A stretch of 64,000 bases of DNA, taken from Acetoanaerobium sticklandii. Lineage in GTDB: Bacteria; Bacillota; Clostridia; Peptostreptococcales; Filifactoraceae. Below, piece by piece: positions 18,975-28,632 of the stretch. The DNA lies in the NCBI RefSeq assembly GCF_000196455.1, contig NC_014614.1, positions 1,844,001 to 1,908,000 on the forward strand, in the 5' to 3' direction. Numbering within the stretch: position 1 is the first letter of the stretch; every line of letters begins with the position of its first letter. The notes under the pieces were generated by a model. That model saw only the letters and a program-made list of their open reading frames with translations. It did no database searches and had not been told where the DNA came from. The position numbers were made by a program, and so were the translations under genes.

Positions 18975-19361
18975 TTAATCATTTTCTTTTAGTTCTTTTA
19001 TAGCTAGAGACAACTCTTCAATTTTTTTTACCAATTCTTTATGTCCATCTACATAGTTGTTATTAAACATTTTAATTGTGTCAAATAAAGCTTTTTGTGT
19101 ATCTTGCATTGTTTTATCTAGTCCTGCAAAACTAGTGTTTAAGTTTTGCATTTGCTCTAATGATGAAAAACTTGCCATTTGACTCAAAAATTCTTTGTCA
19201 TCAGTAGGATTAAGTGGATCTTGATGACTAAGTTGGGTAGTTAGCAGTCTTAAGAATGCATCTTTTCCAAGCTCAGAATTTACTTGTCTAGTATAGTTTT
19301 TTTCTGTGCCTGTGTTTGTTATTGGGGTAGGATTCACTGTATTAGTAGTATTTGTACTCAT
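18975..19361 (-). CDS. flgD: flagellar hook capping protein FlgD (short form)
   Basis: FlgD caps the growing hook. The 128-residue product contains the conserved N-terminal region (LGKDAFLRLLTTQLSHQDPL and FLSQMASFSSLEQM) but lacks the C-terminal FlgD Ig/tudor domain of longer homologues. Such short forms are common in Firmicutes. It lies between fliK (9-nt gap) and flgE. Confidence 0.93.
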   Translation of the reverse strand: MSTNTTNTVNPTPITNTGTEKNYTRQVNSELGKDAFLRLLTTQLSHQDPLNPTDDKEFLSQMASFSSLEQMQNLNTSFAGLDKTMQDTQKALFDTIKMFNNNYVDGHKELVKKIEELSLAIKELKEND

Positions 19362-19370
19362 GTTAACCTC

Positions 19371-20804
19371 CTAAATCAACTCTGAAAATATATCCTCAAG
19401 GACATACGGGTTATCTATACTATCTCTTTCCATTAGTTCAAAATCTGCCACGCTTATTTGAGCTTTATTATATTTCTGAGCTTCCATTATATTTCTATGT
19501 TTGGAAAGCTCGTCTTGATTCTGGTCTACTGTTACAGTTAAATTCTGAACTTGAATCCCTTGTTTTTCTAGTGAATTTTTAAGCTCTATCATATTATTTT
19601 CAATCATTGTTTTTGCTTTATCATTTTCAGCAAAGAACGATGCATTCATCACTCCGTTTTCCGAGCTTATTTTAACTGTTAGTTTACCGAGAGTCTCAGG
19701 CTGAAGTTTTATAGTCATTTCGTTTTTATTTTTATCTACAGTTAGCCTTATCTCATCAGCTATCTTTGATATCATTTGCATAAACTGATTATTTCTTACA
19801 TCAACCTTTTTTACTGAGTTCATAAGCATAGTATTCGAGAAAATTTTCCCTCCAGTTAAATCAAATCCTTCTATCTTATCCGTCTGCATAAACTCAAGGT
19901 TTTCGCTTTGACTATCAGAAAAAACATTTGATGACATAGAATTTGGTTGTGATACAACATTCGGTTGAACCTTAAGTGAATTAAGCTCCATATTAATATC
20001 TTCCAAATTTCCTGTAGCTAATTCTCGTCTAGGCTCAGTTTTAACATTTGAATTAAGGTTTTGTATTTGAGACTTTTGTAAAAATATAAGCTTATCTAAA
20101 TTTATGTCTTCATCGGAACCAACTGTTTCCAATAATGTGTTTAAGCTATTTTCTATAGCTTTAAGCTGTTCTTTTGATAAATCAATTGTTTTTGCTAAAA
20201 AATTCAAATTATCTTTAAGAAAATCAAGTGCCATTTTTGGATTTTCTTGTATTAAAGCTTTAATATCTTCTGGAAGCATTTTTATAGCTTCTACAATCTT
20301 ATCTGACTGTTCAGAATTAAGTTCAACACTCATTAAGCTTTGAATTAACTCTACCACCTGCGCGGGCATCTCTAAAGTAGTTTGGTTCACCTGCTCATTT
20401 ATAGGTGCTTCAGATTCAATTTTTCCAGAAGCTTCAATCTCATTAGAATCAGATTTTTCAACTTGTGAAGTTTTGTTAAGGTTCTCAGCTTCACTCACTT
20501 GTTTTTCATTTTCTACTTTATTACTATTTGAGTCATCTTGTATCTTATCATTTACTTCTTTGGGCTTAATAGGCGATTCTAGCTTAATATCTTTTCTTTT
20601 TGAAGTTTGTAAATTTTTATCTGCGCTTTGATTGTCTGAATATATATCTTTGGTTGATTTATTAGGTTTATTATTAGATTTACTATTACTTGAGTTATTA
20701 ATAGAAAATATATCTTTAAATGCTGAATCTCCCCAAGAACCTTTTGAATTGTCAGTTTTTGGTAGAATCATATTTACTAAAGACACAGTATCAACTTTGT
20801 TCAT
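19371..20804 (-). CDS. fliK: flagellar hook-length control protein FliK
   Basis: FliK measures hook length and triggers the FlhB specificity switch. The 477-residue protein has a long, low-complexity, Asn/Ser/Lys-rich N-terminal ruler region. Its C-terminal Flg_hook domain (about 340-430) shows the LQPETLGKLTVKISSENG core. N-terminal identity is weak, as usual for this family. Position between ylxF-like and flgD agrees. Confidence 0.92.
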   Translation of the reverse strand: MNKVDTVSLVNMILPKTDNSKGSWGDSAFKDIFSINNSSNSKSNNKPNKSTKDIYSDNQSADKNLQTSKRKDIKLESPIKPKEVNDKIQDDSNSNKVENEKQVSEAENLNKTSQVEKSDSNEIEASGKIESEAPINEQVNQTTLEMPAQVVELIQSLMSVELNSEQSDKIVEAIKMLPEDIKALIQENPKMALDFLKDNLNFLAKTIDLSKEQLKAIENSLNTLLETVGSDEDINLDKLIFLQKSQIQNLNSNVKTEPRRELATGNLEDINMELNSLKVQPNVVSQPNSMSSNVFSDSQSENLEFMQTDKIEGFDLTGGKIFSNTMLMNSVKKVDVRNNQFMQMISKIADEIRLTVDKNKNEMTIKLQPETLGKLTVKISSENGVMNASFFAENDKAKTMIENNMIELKNSLEKQGIQVQNLTVTVDQNQDELSKHRNIMEAQKYNKAQISVADFELMERDSIDNPYVLEDIFSELI

Positions 20805-20821
20805 TTAATTACCTCCTTTTA

Positions 20822-22087
20822 TTATGGATTTGGTATTCCTAGTTCTCTGCTCAGTAACGCTGCCTTTTGAGTTCTGTCAGTGTTTTTAAGTTCAGATAAC
20901 AAATTTGAAACAACAGTTGGTTTAGCTTGTTTTAGTACTTCTACTAGCATATCTTGCTCAGTTATTCTAAACTTTCTTACATCATCAATCATATATTCTT
21001 TATATGAAGGATTTTGGTTAGTCATTGTATCGACAATATCTGCTAAATCTGCAGGTTGCATTTTTTCATAAGCTTTTCTTAGATTTGTAGTATCTCTTTC
21101 ATACTCTTCTAAAACTCTAAGCGAATCCGAAATTACAGTAGATAAACTTCCCTCAAAAGTAGATTCCAAATCTTCATAGTTTTTAATACTTTCAAGTACT
21201 TGTGAAACATATCCATCATCAGAAAATCCATTTAGAATTTCTGATGCTTTGAAATAATCCATTTTAGAAAAAATCAATCCTAAGTCGTCTAAATTAAATT
21301 CTGTAGGCTCTTCTAATTTGGTGGCTGCCAAAACTGTATCCATCTTATTATACACTTGTGCCATTGATGTGTTTTTTCTTAAAAACTCATCATATTTTTC
21401 TTTTTCTTTCTTAACAGAATCATAGAACTCTTTGCTTAATGATAGTTCTAGTTCAGTTGAGTATGTCGGGTTCATATAGTGAAGCAGCTTAGCTACAAAG
21501 TTTGGCTGCATTGTTTCCAAAATTTTGGCCATTGTAGTAAAATCCATGTTATAGGTCAAGGACTCCTCAATAGCGTTTATGGCTCCTCTTACACCTAATG
21601 ATGCATAGTGTGTTGAGTCTGCACTTCTTTGTGCGCTTATTTCGGTTTGCATTGACTCATATTCCCTTTGAAGCGTGTCTACTTTAGCTTCTTTAAGCTT
21701 TATTTCATCTCTAATCTTAGATGACTTTAACGAATTTTCTCCTATCATATAAGAAAATAATTCTTCGTAAAGCTTTTTATCCTCTTGTTTTAAAGCATAT
21801 AACTTGTCAGCTGCTCTAGGTATATCTAGCGAAAGATAATACGAAGACAATTCTTTTATTCTCGTATCGACTTGTAACTCTGACTCTGCCTTAGGCTGAA
21901 AAAGTCCCGCTTTCTTTGCAAGTGCATCAATATTTGTTTTTACACCACTATTTGTGAAATATAAAATAGTTGATGATACTATACCAATTATCAATAGCCC
22001 TAACACGACAAGAATCGCTGTTTTTAATGCTCCAAATCTAGATTCTTTTGCTGTTAAGTCATCTTGTATGATTGCTTCATCGCTCAC
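20822..22087 (-). CDS. membrane-anchored coiled-coil protein with MgtE-N-like repeats (YlxF/MotE-like)
   Basis: This 421-residue protein has a short cytoplasmic N-terminus, one membrane helix (about residues 24-46), a coiled-coil stretch (about 125-160), and a helical region with repeated motifs like MQPADLADIVDTM and MQPNFVAKLLHYM. Those resemble the MgtE intracellular N domain and FliG-like helical repeats. Proteins of this layout occupy the fliJ-fliK position in Firmicutes (YlxF) and resemble spirochete FlbB. No precise role is established here. It is presumed to be a membrane-associated flagellar structural protein. Confidence 0.7.
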   Translation of the reverse strand: MSDEAIIQDDLTAKESRFGALKTAILVVLGLLIIGIVSSTILYFTNSGVKTNIDALAKKAGLFQPKAESELQVDTRIKELSSYYLSLDIPRAADKLYALKQEDKKLYEELFSYMIGENSLKSSKIRDEIKLKEAKVDTLQREYESMQTEISAQRSADSTHYASLGVRGAINAIEESLTYNMDFTTMAKILETMQPNFVAKLLHYMNPTYSTELELSLSKEFYDSVKKEKEKYDEFLRKNTSMAQVYNKMDTVLAATKLEEPTEFNLDDLGLIFSKMDYFKASEILNGFSDDGYVSQVLESIKNYEDLESTFEGSLSTVISDSLRVLEEYERDTTNLRKAYEKMQPADLADIVDTMTNQNPSYKEYMIDDVRKFRITEQDMLVEVLKQAKPTVVSNLLSELKNTDRTQKAALLSRELGIPNP

Positions 22088-22099
22088 AAAGCCAGCCTC

Positions 22100-22540
22100 C
22101 TACTTAGTGTTATTTTTATTAAATGTTACAATTTGATCTATCATTTTTTCTTCTTCTTTTTTTTCGCTATAAAGATACTTTTCATAATCTTTCTCTTTTA
22201 GCTTTTCAAAGGTCTTTCTTTCTTTTTGAAGCTCTAGGTATTCTAATCTTTTTTGTTCTAAATTCGATTCTAATGAACTAATTTCGAATTTCACTGTATT
22301 GATTTTCTTATCTAAAAAAAGCAAATATTGATTTATATTTCTTATTTCTAATATTGAAATACCTTTTTTCCTACTGTCATTCAAGCTGAATTCTTTATGT
22401 TTTTTTTCACTCTTTAAGGCTTCTAATTCATCTTCTTTAGTTTTTATAGCTTGCATTAATGTTGCAATTTGGTTCTTTTTTTCATCTTCTTGTTTTAATT
22501 TCAAATCAAGAATTCTCTGAAGTTTAAATCTAAACCCCAT
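22100..22540 (-). CDS. fliJ: flagellar export chaperone FliJ
   Basis: FliJ is a coiled-coil protein that links the FliI ATPase to FlhA. The 146-residue product is almost entirely charged helix (K/E-rich) and begins with the family pattern MGFRFKLQRILDLKLKQED. It directly follows fliI (11-nt gap). Confidence 0.9.
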   Translation of the reverse strand: MGFRFKLQRILDLKLKQEDEKKNQIATLMQAIKTKEDELEALKSEKKHKEFSLNDSRKKGISILEIRNINQYLLFLDKKINTVKFEISSLESNLEQKRLEYLELQKERKTFEKLKEKDYEKYLYSEKKEEEKMIDQIVTFNKNNTK

Positions 22541-22551
22541 ATCATCACCTG

Positions 22552-23862
22552 CTAATCTAAGATACCTCTTAATAGTTCTACAATTTCATCAAAGGTCAAT
22601 CTATCATGAATTCCTTGTCTTAAAAATTCATTGATGATTTCTATTTTTTCTATTGCCATATCTACTTTTTTGTTTGTCCCTTTAATATAAGCTCCTATAT
22701 TTATCAAATCTTCGGAGTCTCTATAAGTTGCCATCAAATCCTTTATTCGACCTACGATGTCAATATGTTCTTTATCAACTATATTAGGCATTACTCTACT
22801 TACGCTAGCTAGAATATCTATAGCTGGATAATGATTTTTATTTGCTAAGTTTCTAGATAAAACAATATGTCCATCTAGTATACCTCTAACAGCATCTGCA
22901 ATTGGCTCATTCATATCGTCTCCATCTACAAGAACTGTATATAGACCTGTGATTGAACCTTTACTAGAATTTCCTGCTCTTTCAAGCAATTTGGGTAGAA
23001 CTGCAAAAACCGATGGAGTATATCCTTTTGTAACAGGGGGTTCTCCTATAGCAAGTCCAACTTCTCTTTGAGCCATGGAAAATCTAGTTAGTGAGTCCAT
23101 CATTAAAACGACATTTTTGCCACAATCCCTAAAATATTCAGCTATAGATGTCGCAAGCAAGGCTCCTTTCATTCTAACTAAAGGTGGCTGATCAGAAGTA
23201 ACAACTATTACTACAGATTTTTTTAAGCCTTCTTCTTCTAAATCATTGTCTATGAATTCCTTAACTTCTCTTCCACGCTCTCCAATAAGTGCAATTACGT
23301 TTATATCAGCCAAGGTATTTCTTGCTATCATACCAAGTAAAGTAGATTTACCTACTCCTGAACCAGCAAAGATACCTATCCTTTGTCCTCTTCCGCAAGT
23401 TAAGAAACCATCAATAGCTTTAACTCCCAGAGGTAATGGTTCGGATATTTTCGTTCTAGAAAGCGGATTTGGTGGTTGGTTATTTACTGGATATGAATAA
23501 TTAAGTGATGGAGGTTCAAAATCATCTATAGGATTTCCCATTCCATCAAGTATTCTTCCGAGCAGCTGTTCTCCAACATCTACTTCTAGAGTATTCCCAG
23601 TTGCAACCACCATCGAGCCAGGCCCTATCCCTTCCATTTCGCCAAGTGGCATCAAAAGAACAGTGTCTTCTTTAAACCCTACAACCTCTGCTAATACAGG
23701 CTCTTTTGATTTTATAGGATATATATGGCAAGTTTCTCCAAGCCTAACCGCTGGGCCTCTCGATTCGATAGTAAGTCCTATAACTCTAGATACCTTTCCT
23801 TTATATTGATATAAGGATATCTCGTTTAGCCTATCATGATATTTTTTTAGGTTTACAATCAT
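22552..23862 (-). CDS. fliI: flagellar export ATPase FliI
   Basis: FliI is the F1-beta-like ATPase of flagellar export. The 436-residue protein has Walker A AGSGVGKST at 166-174, a Walker B region (VVLMMDSLTRF) and the type III ATPase segment GEPPVTKGYTPSVF. The length is typical. Its start overlaps the fliH stop by 4 bp. Confidence 0.97.
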   Translation of the reverse strand: MIVNLKKYHDRLNEISLYQYKGKVSRVIGLTIESRGPAVRLGETCHIYPIKSKEPVLAEVVGFKEDTVLLMPLGEMEGIGPGSMVVATGNTLEVDVGEQLLGRILDGMGNPIDDFEPPSLNYSYPVNNQPPNPLSRTKISEPLPLGVKAIDGFLTCGRGQRIGIFAGSGVGKSTLLGMIARNTLADINVIALIGERGREVKEFIDNDLEEEGLKKSVVIVVTSDQPPLVRMKGALLATSIAEYFRDCGKNVVLMMDSLTRFSMAQREVGLAIGEPPVTKGYTPSVFAVLPKLLERAGNSSKGSITGLYTVLVDGDDMNEPIADAVRGILDGHIVLSRNLANKNHYPAIDILASVSRVMPNIVDKEHIDIVGRIKDLMATYRDSEDLINIGAYIKGTNKKVDMAIEKIEIINEFLRQGIHDRLTFDEIVELLRGILD

Positions 23863-24665
23863 ATATTATCACTGCTCATTATCAATTTACTAAACTCTCC
23901 AATCAACTTCTTAATTTGGTGGGAAACAGATGGATTAAGACTTCCTGAATCACTCTCTATTTCTACATCACCTTTTTTAAAATTATCAGCTACTTTAATT
24001 TCTATCTTGCTGATTCCTGGATATGTTGCTAATATTTTGTTTTTAGCAAATTCTACTATTTCAAAATCCTCTTTAGACACGGTTATAATTAGATAATCTC
24101 TAAATGTCATGGTCTCAATTGCATTTTTAATAATACCTAATATTATATCGTCATTTTCATCAAGAATCTTTCTAGTTATTTTCTCAACTGAGGCTAGTAC
24201 AACTTGAATTATCTCTTGCTCCAAAGACTCGATAGATTGCTTTTTATAATTCTCAGCTTCGTCTATAATTTGGTTTGCTTGTTCAATCAGCATATTATAT
24301 TTTTGAATACTTTCGTTATAGCCCTTATCATAACCTTCGTTGTAGCCTTTTTGAGATTCAGAAGTTCTTAGATTGTCAGCATCATCATTGGCTTCTTTAA
24401 CTATAGTTTCGGCTTCTTTTCTAGCTTCATTTACCATGACTTCTGATTGAATTTTAGCATCCGCTAAGATTTGTCTCGCTTGTTTTTCCATTTTTAATTT
24501 ATACTTAATTGCATTTTCAAGAGAGTTTTCTCTAGAATTAGCTTCTCCATTTGCCTCTTCAGAGAGCTCCGTATCTGGCATCTCATCAGAGGATGATCCA
24601 GATATACAAACTTCTTCTTCTAAATCAACTCTAGTGGATTTAATCACTTTATACAATGATTTCAT
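23859..24665 (-). CDS. fliH: flagellar assembly protein FliH
   Basis: FliH regulates FliI and resembles the V/F-ATPase peripheral stalk. The roughly 268-residue product has the long coiled-coil with small-residue spacing and a glycine-containing repeat (GYNEGYDKGYNES), then a C-terminal globular domain. I choose the ATG at 24663-24665, 8 nt after AGAGG; a GTG at 24674 is also in frame. The start lies inside the end of fliG. Confidence 0.9.
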   Translation of the reverse strand: MKSLYKVIKSTRVDLEEEVCISGSSSDEMPDTELSEEANGEANSRENSLENAIKYKLKMEKQARQILADAKIQSEVMVNEARKEAETIVKEANDDADNLRTSESQKGYNEGYDKGYNESIQKYNMLIEQANQIIDEAENYKKQSIESLEQEIIQVVLASVEKITRKILDENDDIILGIIKNAIETMTFRDYLIITVSKEDFEIVEFAKNKILATYPGISKIEIKVADNFKKGDVEIESDSGSLNPSVSHQIKKLIGEFSKLIMSSDNI

Positions 24666-25671
24666 CTCCTCCACCTCTAGAGATTACAATTTCTCCAGCC
24701 TCTTCTAATCTTCTAATAGTATTAACAATATTTTGTTGAGCTTCTTCAACATCTCTAAGTCTTACTGGTCCCATAAAGTCCATATCTTCTCTTATCATTT
24801 CTGCCATACGTTTAGACATATTTGAGAATATCAAATCTGACACTTCAGAAGTTGCTCCTTTAAGGGCGATAGTAAGTTCTTGGTTTTCAATCTCACGAAT
24901 AAATCTTTGAATTGCAGTAGAATCAAGGTTGATAATGTCTTCGAATACAAACATTCTCTTTTTAATTTCTTCAGCAAGTTCTGGATCTGTAAGCTCTAAA
25001 TTCTCAATAATATATTTTTCTGTTCCTCTATCAACTGAGTTAAGTATCTCAACAACTGAGCCAACTCCACCAGCTTTAGTGTAGTCTTGAGTAACGATAT
25101 TAGATAGTTTCTTTTCTAAAACAAGTTCAACTTCTTTAATAACTTCAGGATATGTTCTATCCATAGTAGCTATTCTTTTTGCTACTTCACTTTGCTTTTC
25201 TTGCGATAGCGAGGATAAAACTTGGCCTGATTTAGTTGGTTCTAAATACGAAAGAATAAGTGCTATAGTTTGAGGATGCTCATTTTGAATGAAGTTAACA
25301 AGTTGAGATGCATCTGCTTTTCTAGCAAAATCAAATGGTTTAACTTGTAGTGATGCTGTAAGTCTATTTATTACTTCAAACGCTTTATCTTTACCTAATG
25401 ATTTTTCAAGTATATCTTTAGCATAGCCAATCCCGCCTTCAGATATATATTCCTGAGCTACGCACATCTCATAAAATTCTTCCAGTATTTCTTCTTTTAC
25501 TAGAGGGTCAACTTTTTTTACATTTGCAATTTCTAAAGTCATCTCTTCTATTTCTTCATCAGAAAGATGTTGAAAAATTTTAGCTGAATGTTCAGGTCCT
25601 AATGTTATAAGAAGAATAGCAGCTTTTTGTTTACCATATAATTCAGTTTTTTTCGCTGTCGTCTTGGACAT
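24649..25671 (-). CDS. fliG: flagellar motor switch protein FliG
   Basis: FliG is the rotor protein that contacts the MotA stator. The 340-residue protein has the three armadillo-like domains. The middle-domain EHPQTIALILSYL motif and the C-terminal charged torque helix (LTDPELAEEIKKRMFVFED) are both present. The length is standard. Its 3' end contains the fliH ribosome site and start. Confidence 0.97.
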   Translation of the reverse strand: MSKTTAKKTELYGKQKAAILLITLGPEHSAKIFQHLSDEEIEEMTLEIANVKKVDPLVKEEILEEFYEMCVAQEYISEGGIGYAKDILEKSLGKDKAFEVINRLTASLQVKPFDFARKADASQLVNFIQNEHPQTIALILSYLEPTKSGQVLSSLSQEKQSEVAKRIATMDRTYPEVIKEVELVLEKKLSNIVTQDYTKAGGVGSVVEILNSVDRGTEKYIIENLELTDPELAEEIKKRMFVFEDIINLDSTAIQRFIREIENQELTIALKGATSEVSDLIFSNMSKRMAEMIREDMDFMGPVRLRDVEEAQQNIVNTIRRLEEAGEIVISRGGGDEIIV

Positions 25672-25683
25672 TTACTACCCTCC

Positions 25684-27249
25684 CTAGTCTTCGTCTAGCC
25701 ATGTTTTTAATAATTGCGTTACTATTTCTGGATTTGTATCAATAAGGCTCTCGATACTTTTCTTTCTTCCAGATTCTTTAATCTCAAGCTCTATTTGTTC
25801 TACAGCCGCTTTTGATATTGCAGATTCTTGTGGGATTTCCAAAAGTTTTTCTGCTTCTTTTTTCTTTTCTTTTCTTCTTTTCATAATCATATATATTCCT
25901 ATTGCAAGAATTGGTATTAAAGCTATAACAGCAAATGCTATCCACATCCATATAGGAATCCCTTCTTGTCCTGCCGTATCAGATAGTGCATTTTGTATAT
26001 CTTGATTAAACGACTGAGCATAAATCTCAACAGATTTCGTTTCTAAGCCTGTTGCAGCATTTATAAGTGATGCAATCTCTGTTCTTTGTTCTTCTGTAAG
26101 CTCTCCACCTTCTAAAGAGTCTTTATTTAGAACAACTGCAACAGTTAAGTTTTCTATTTGACCTTTAGCTTTTTCGACTGTTTTTACAATTTCATTTAGT
26201 TCATAGTTTACTATTCTCTCATTTTTATCATAGTTAGAATTTAATGCATTCGGGTCAAGAGTTGCATAGTCAACTACTTCCTCTTCAGCATTAGCATCCA
26301 CTCCAGGATTTCCAACAGCTTCTTGAGAATTTTCAACTTTTTCTATATTTTCCTGTAGACTCCTTACTAGTCCATCAGTCTCCCCCTCAATTGGAGGAGC
26401 AAATGATTTGCTTTGTGTATTATCCGTATCAAAATTAAGCTTTACACTAGCCATTACAGAAACATTTCCGTATCCATATATAGGAGCCAAGAAATTGTTA
26501 AGGCTTTTTTCTACATCTAATTTAACCTTGTTTTGAAGTTCTAAATTAGTTTGTGAAACCAAAATATTATTAGTATCAGTACTATCTTCGTTCAATACCT
26601 GTCCATTGGGTCCATGTACAGTTACATTCTCAGGCTTAAGTCCTTCCACCGAATTAGCAACCAACATAGTTATTCCTTGAATGCTAGTTTGATCTAAACT
26701 TATTTTATCATCTAGATTCAAGAAGACGCTTGCTTTTGCATCTATTTTATTTTCTTGCAAAATAAATTCTTGAGTTTTAGGAATACTCAAATTTACAAAA
26801 GCTTTTTTTACTCCCGGAATACTTTGAATTACGTTAGCTATCTCATTTTGAAGAGCATAATTTCTAGCTTGATTTTTTTCATCATCACTCATAAACATCG
26901 AGTTTCTGTTAATTAAATCGTTGTAATCGAAGGTTGCTTCAGGGAGTCCTGCCCCTGCCAAATCAACCTTAGCCTTATTTATGTATGTATCTGGAACACT
27001 AATAGAGTTATCTTGATTCAGCCTGTATGGTATTTTTAATTCATCTAATTGACTTGTAACCTCAGAGGCTGTTTTTAAATCAATATCTCTATATAGAGTC
27101 ACATAGTTAGGTCTAGTAAAGTAGAATATCATAGCTGTTGTGATTACAACTAACCCTACCGCTAAACCTCCTAACATTATTTTTTGCTTATTTGAATATT
27201 TTTCAGAAAGCTTACCAGTTTTATCTTTAATATCATTAAAAAAGTCCAA
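25684..27249 (-). CDS. fliF: flagellar MS-ring protein FliF
   Basis: FliF forms the membrane/supramembrane ring, the base of the flagellum. The 521-residue protein has an N-terminal membrane helix (about 24-45), YscJ/FliF ring-building domains (RNYALQNEIANVIQSIPGV), and a second membrane helix near 433-453. A cytoplasmic tail ending TQLLKTWLDED is the FliG-binding segment. All parts are intact. Confidence 0.97.
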   Translation of the reverse strand: MDFFNDIKDKTGKLSEKYSNKQKIMLGGLAVGLVVITTAMIFYFTRPNYVTLYRDIDLKTASEVTSQLDELKIPYRLNQDNSISVPDTYINKAKVDLAGAGLPEATFDYNDLINRNSMFMSDDEKNQARNYALQNEIANVIQSIPGVKKAFVNLSIPKTQEFILQENKIDAKASVFLNLDDKISLDQTSIQGITMLVANSVEGLKPENVTVHGPNGQVLNEDSTDTNNILVSQTNLELQNKVKLDVEKSLNNFLAPIYGYGNVSVMASVKLNFDTDNTQSKSFAPPIEGETDGLVRSLQENIEKVENSQEAVGNPGVDANAEEEVVDYATLDPNALNSNYDKNERIVNYELNEIVKTVEKAKGQIENLTVAVVLNKDSLEGGELTEEQRTEIASLINAATGLETKSVEIYAQSFNQDIQNALSDTAGQEGIPIWMWIAFAVIALIPILAIGIYMIMKRRKEKKKEAEKLLEIPQESAISKAAVEQIELEIKESGRKKSIESLIDTNPEIVTQLLKTWLDED

Positions 27250-27271
27250 TATAGTGCACCTCTTTCAGCCT

Positions 27272-27571
27272 CTATACTTGTATTCTCATTATTTCTTTAT
27301 ATGCATCTATCACTCTGTTTTTCACTTCAACTAAGGCCTGAAAGTTCACACTGGAAACCTCTGCTGCAATTGTTAAATCATGAAGATTATCTAATTTTCC
27401 AGCTATAAGCATCTCTGTTAGTTCTTGAGTATGTTTTTGACTATCACTTACATTATAAATTGAGTTTTTCAAAAACTCAGAAAAAGGCATTTCCGGCTTT
27501 TCTATTTTTTCAGCCGTATCTGTCAATCTCATCGGACTAGTATATGATAGCCCTCCAACCTTTATATCCAT
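27272..27571 (-). CDS. fliE: flagellar hook-basal body protein FliE
   Basis: FliE joins the MS ring to the rod. The 99-residue product has the conserved C-terminal half (NLHDLTIAAEVSSVNFQALV followed by a VIDAYKEIMRIQV-type end). Size and position between flgC and fliF are canonical. Confidence 0.95.
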   Translation of the reverse strand: MDIKVGGLSYTSPMRLTDTAEKIEKPEMPFSEFLKNSIYNVSDSQKHTQELTEMLIAGKLDNLHDLTIAAEVSSVNFQALVEVKNRVIDAYKEIMRIQV

Positions 27572-27583
27572 TTACTCCACTCC

Positions 27584-28024
27584 CTATTTTCCAATTTCTA
27601 AAGCTTTTAAAAGCATGCTCTTAGATGTATTAAGTGCTGTAACATTCGCTTCATATGATCTTGTAGCACTTATCATATCTACCATTTCTGTTATCGTATC
27701 TACATTGCTCATAGTAACATACCCTTTTTCATCAGCATCTGGATGTCCAGGGTTATATACCTGTCTAAATGGGGTTTTGTCTTCAACAATTCCGACAATT
27801 TCTACTCCTTTATCTCCGTCCTTGCTTTTCTTGCTCTCAAAAATACTTTTAAACGATTGTTTTTCATCAGCTTCTTTAAAAACTACAACTTGTCTTCTAT
27901 ATGGATCTCCACTTTGGGTTCTAGTTGTATTTGCATTTGCTAGGTTCTTAGAAATTACATCCATTCTAGTTCTTTCAGCGGTAAGAGCCGATGCACTTAT
28001 ATTAATACTAGAAAAAATAGACAT
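27584..28024 (-). CDS. flgC: flagellar basal-body rod protein FlgC
   Basis: FlgC is a proximal rod subunit. The 146-residue protein has the rod signature ISASALTAERTRMDVISKN and a C-terminal helix (NVDTITEMVDMISATRSYEA). Its start shares one base with the flgB stop. Confidence 0.96.
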   Translation of the reverse strand: MSIFSSINISASALTAERTRMDVISKNLANANTTRTQSGDPYRRQVVVFKEADEKQSFKSIFESKKSKDGDKGVEIVGIVEDKTPFRQVYNPGHPDADEKGYVTMSNVDTITEMVDMISATRSYEANVTALNTSKSMLLKALEIGK

Positions 28025-28416
28025 TAGCTTCCTCCCTTTATAGCCGTTTTTAACGTTTGGAAATTAGATGAGATTCTTTGAATTACGGCATTGTAGTTAA
28101 CAGTATTTTTAACTTGATTAGCTGCCTCTACATCAGCATTTACATTATTTCCATCTTCTCTTGTACTAACTGACATATCTCTTTTAATTGTGTACGGTAC
28201 AGAAGGATTATTTGATGGAATATCGATGTGTTTATTATTGGTTTTAAAACCTGTGATATAGTTGTTTTTAGATTTATCCAAATACTCCTCAAAGCTAACA
28301 ACTTCTCTTTTATAGTTAGGAGTATTAACATTCGCAAGATTTTTATTTATTGTCTCATTTCTTAAATTGTAAGCATTTAAAGCTGTGTGCATATTCCTGA
28401 TGTTAGAAAAATCCAT
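28024..28416 (-). CDS. flgB: flagellar basal-body rod protein FlgB
   Basis: FlgB is a proximal rod subunit and the first gene of the supra-operon. The 130-residue product has the rod pattern LRNETINKNLANVNTPNYKR and the C-terminal NYNAVIQRISSNFQ helix. An AGGAGGGG ribosome site lies 5-6 nt before the ATG. The upstream 200-nt gap must hold the operon promoter. Confidence 0.96.
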   Translation of the reverse strand: MDFSNIRNMHTALNAYNLRNETINKNLANVNTPNYKREVVSFEEYLDKSKNNYITGFKTNNKHIDIPSNNPSVPYTIKRDMSVSTREDGNNVNADVEAANQVKNTVNYNAVIQRISSNFQTLKTAIKGGS

Positions 28417-28632
28417 AAACTCCCCTCCTTTTAAATGTTTTTTTAGTCAAACAACTTTATTTTATTATCATTAAATATCCAACTTCAACTTGTAAAAATA
28501 TCTTAACCACTCTATTGTACTATTATTGTAACCTTTTCGAAATACTTATTATCTAAAATAAGTCTTTTGGACTACAACTTTATTTTTTGAGTGTCATTTT
28601 TTCTAAGCTAATGTGCATTAATAGCCTTAGCA
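28417..28632 (-). promoter_or_regulatory. flagellar operon leader/promoter region with a 13-mer direct repeat
   Basis: This is the only sizeable non-coding stretch upstream of flgB, so it should carry the promoter for the flagellar operon. Several SigA-like pairs can be drawn on the minus strand (for example TTGTAG-N18-GATAAT and TTGAAG-N18-TAAAAT); none stands out. I see no SigD-type GCCGATAA box. The plus-strand 13-mer ACAACTTTATTTT occurs twice, at 28451-28463 and 28574-28586, both just after an AGTC/ACT context. Confidence 0.4.
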
